NCBI GenBank assembly: GCA_004375675.1
Contig: SOKR01000094.1
Location: 1 to 6,188 of the forward strand
Source: Dehalococcoidia bacterium
Lineage (GTDB): Bacteria; Chloroflexota; Dehalococcoidia; Dehalococcoidales; BS750m-G39
Length of the DNA stretch: 6,188 nucleotides
Reading direction: 5' to 3'
Position numbers and translations under genes: made by a program. Under the pieces are notes generated by a model. That model did not search any database and had not been told where the DNA came from. It worked only from the letters and a program-made list of their open reading frames with translations. Within the stretch, counting starts at the first letter, position 1. Each line of letters opens with the position of its first letter. Shown here in pieces: positions 5,967 through 6,188 of the stretch.

Positions 5967-6188
5967 CTACCCCTCCTTCGCCTTCTTTTGCAGCTCGTAG
6001 AGCTTGTTCAGGGCTTCGAGGGGGGTCAATGAGTTAATGTCCAGCTTTTCCAGTTCCTCAAAGAGCGGCGATTTCTGCCCCAGGAGGGGCAACTGCTGGG
6101 GGGCTGCCTCTTTGCGGCGGCGCTTGGTGGTGGCCTGCTGGCTGCCGTCTTCAAGCTCGGTTAAGACCTCCTGGGCGCGGTGCACCAC
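5967..6188 (-). CDS. mutS: DNA mismatch repair protein MutS, C-terminal end (cut by window edge)
   Basis: Only the last 73 residues lie in the window; the gene enters from the right edge, and the GTG at the edge is an internal valine codon, not a start. The fragment begins VVHRAQEVLTELE, the end of the helix that follows the MutS ATPase domain. Next comes a low-complexity basic linker with KRRRK (22-26), then QLPLL (32-36), which resembles the QL[S/D]LF-type beta sliding clamp-binding motif found in MutS tails. The final part, including LEKLDINSLTPLEAL (45-59), is the conserved small C-terminal helical domain that mediates MutS dimer/tetramer contacts. MutS recognises mismatches and recruits MutL. 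It is followed after 23 nt by the Fe-S flavoprotein; mutL is not visible downstream. Identification rests on the conserved C-terminal block and is confident despite the short length. Confidence 0.9.
   Translation of the reverse strand: MVHRAQEVLTELEDGSQQATTKRRRKEAAPQQLPLLGQKSPLFEELEKLDINSLTPLEALNKLYELQKKAKEG

Noticed and set aside
1..6188. CRISPR array, tRNA/rRNA, toxin-antitoxin pair or IS element
   Set aside because: I looked for spaced repeats, cloverleaf-like segments, small paired genes and transposase motifs and saw none.

Overview
The window reads as one stretch of a bacterial chromosome of moderately high G+C, with one A+T-rich gene set into it. The gene content (a cyclic arginine pathway using ArgJ, a stand-alone pyruvate-kinase C-terminal-like protein, an Fe-S flavoprotein of the anaerobe/archaeal type, and MutS) suggests an anaerobe. 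A member of the Chloroflexota, class Dehalococcoidia, is my best guess. It rests on recalled gene content, not on a marker gene, so it is tentative.

Left half (1-3430, minus strand): a tight arginine operon in the transcribed order argJ-argB-argD-argG, with gaps of 13, 23 and 17 nt. ArgJ makes N-acetylglutamate and recycles the acetyl group from N-acetylornithine. ArgB phosphorylates N-acetylglutamate, ArgD transaminates the semialdehyde to N-acetylornithine, and ArgG (cut by the left edge, only its N-terminal 69 residues present) joins citrulline to aspartate. argC, argF and argH are not in the window. The operon appears to begin at argJ, from a sigma70-like promoter placed so that the transcript would start at or next to the argJ ATG.

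Centre (3431-4076): a short divergent control region drives argJ to the left and, to the right, a 187-aa pyruvate-kinase alpha/beta-domain protein of unknown function. The two promoters interleave.

Right centre (4077-5337): an intergenic stretch turns from G+C-rich to A+T-rich and holds a consensus promoter (TTGACA, 16 bp, TATAAT). Next comes a 341-aa protein that I cannot assign to any family, in clearly A+T-richer DNA than its neighbours. It is followed by a short imperfect hairpin. This looks like a horizontally acquired single-gene module and is the most novel item here.

Right end (5338-6188, minus strand): the C-terminal 73 residues of MutS, with a beta-clamp-binding-like motif, then 23 nt downstream an Fe-S flavoprotein with a compact four-cysteine motif. 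There are no rRNA or tRNA genes, CRISPR arrays, IS elements or transposase fragments, and no gene-free stretch over 300 bases.
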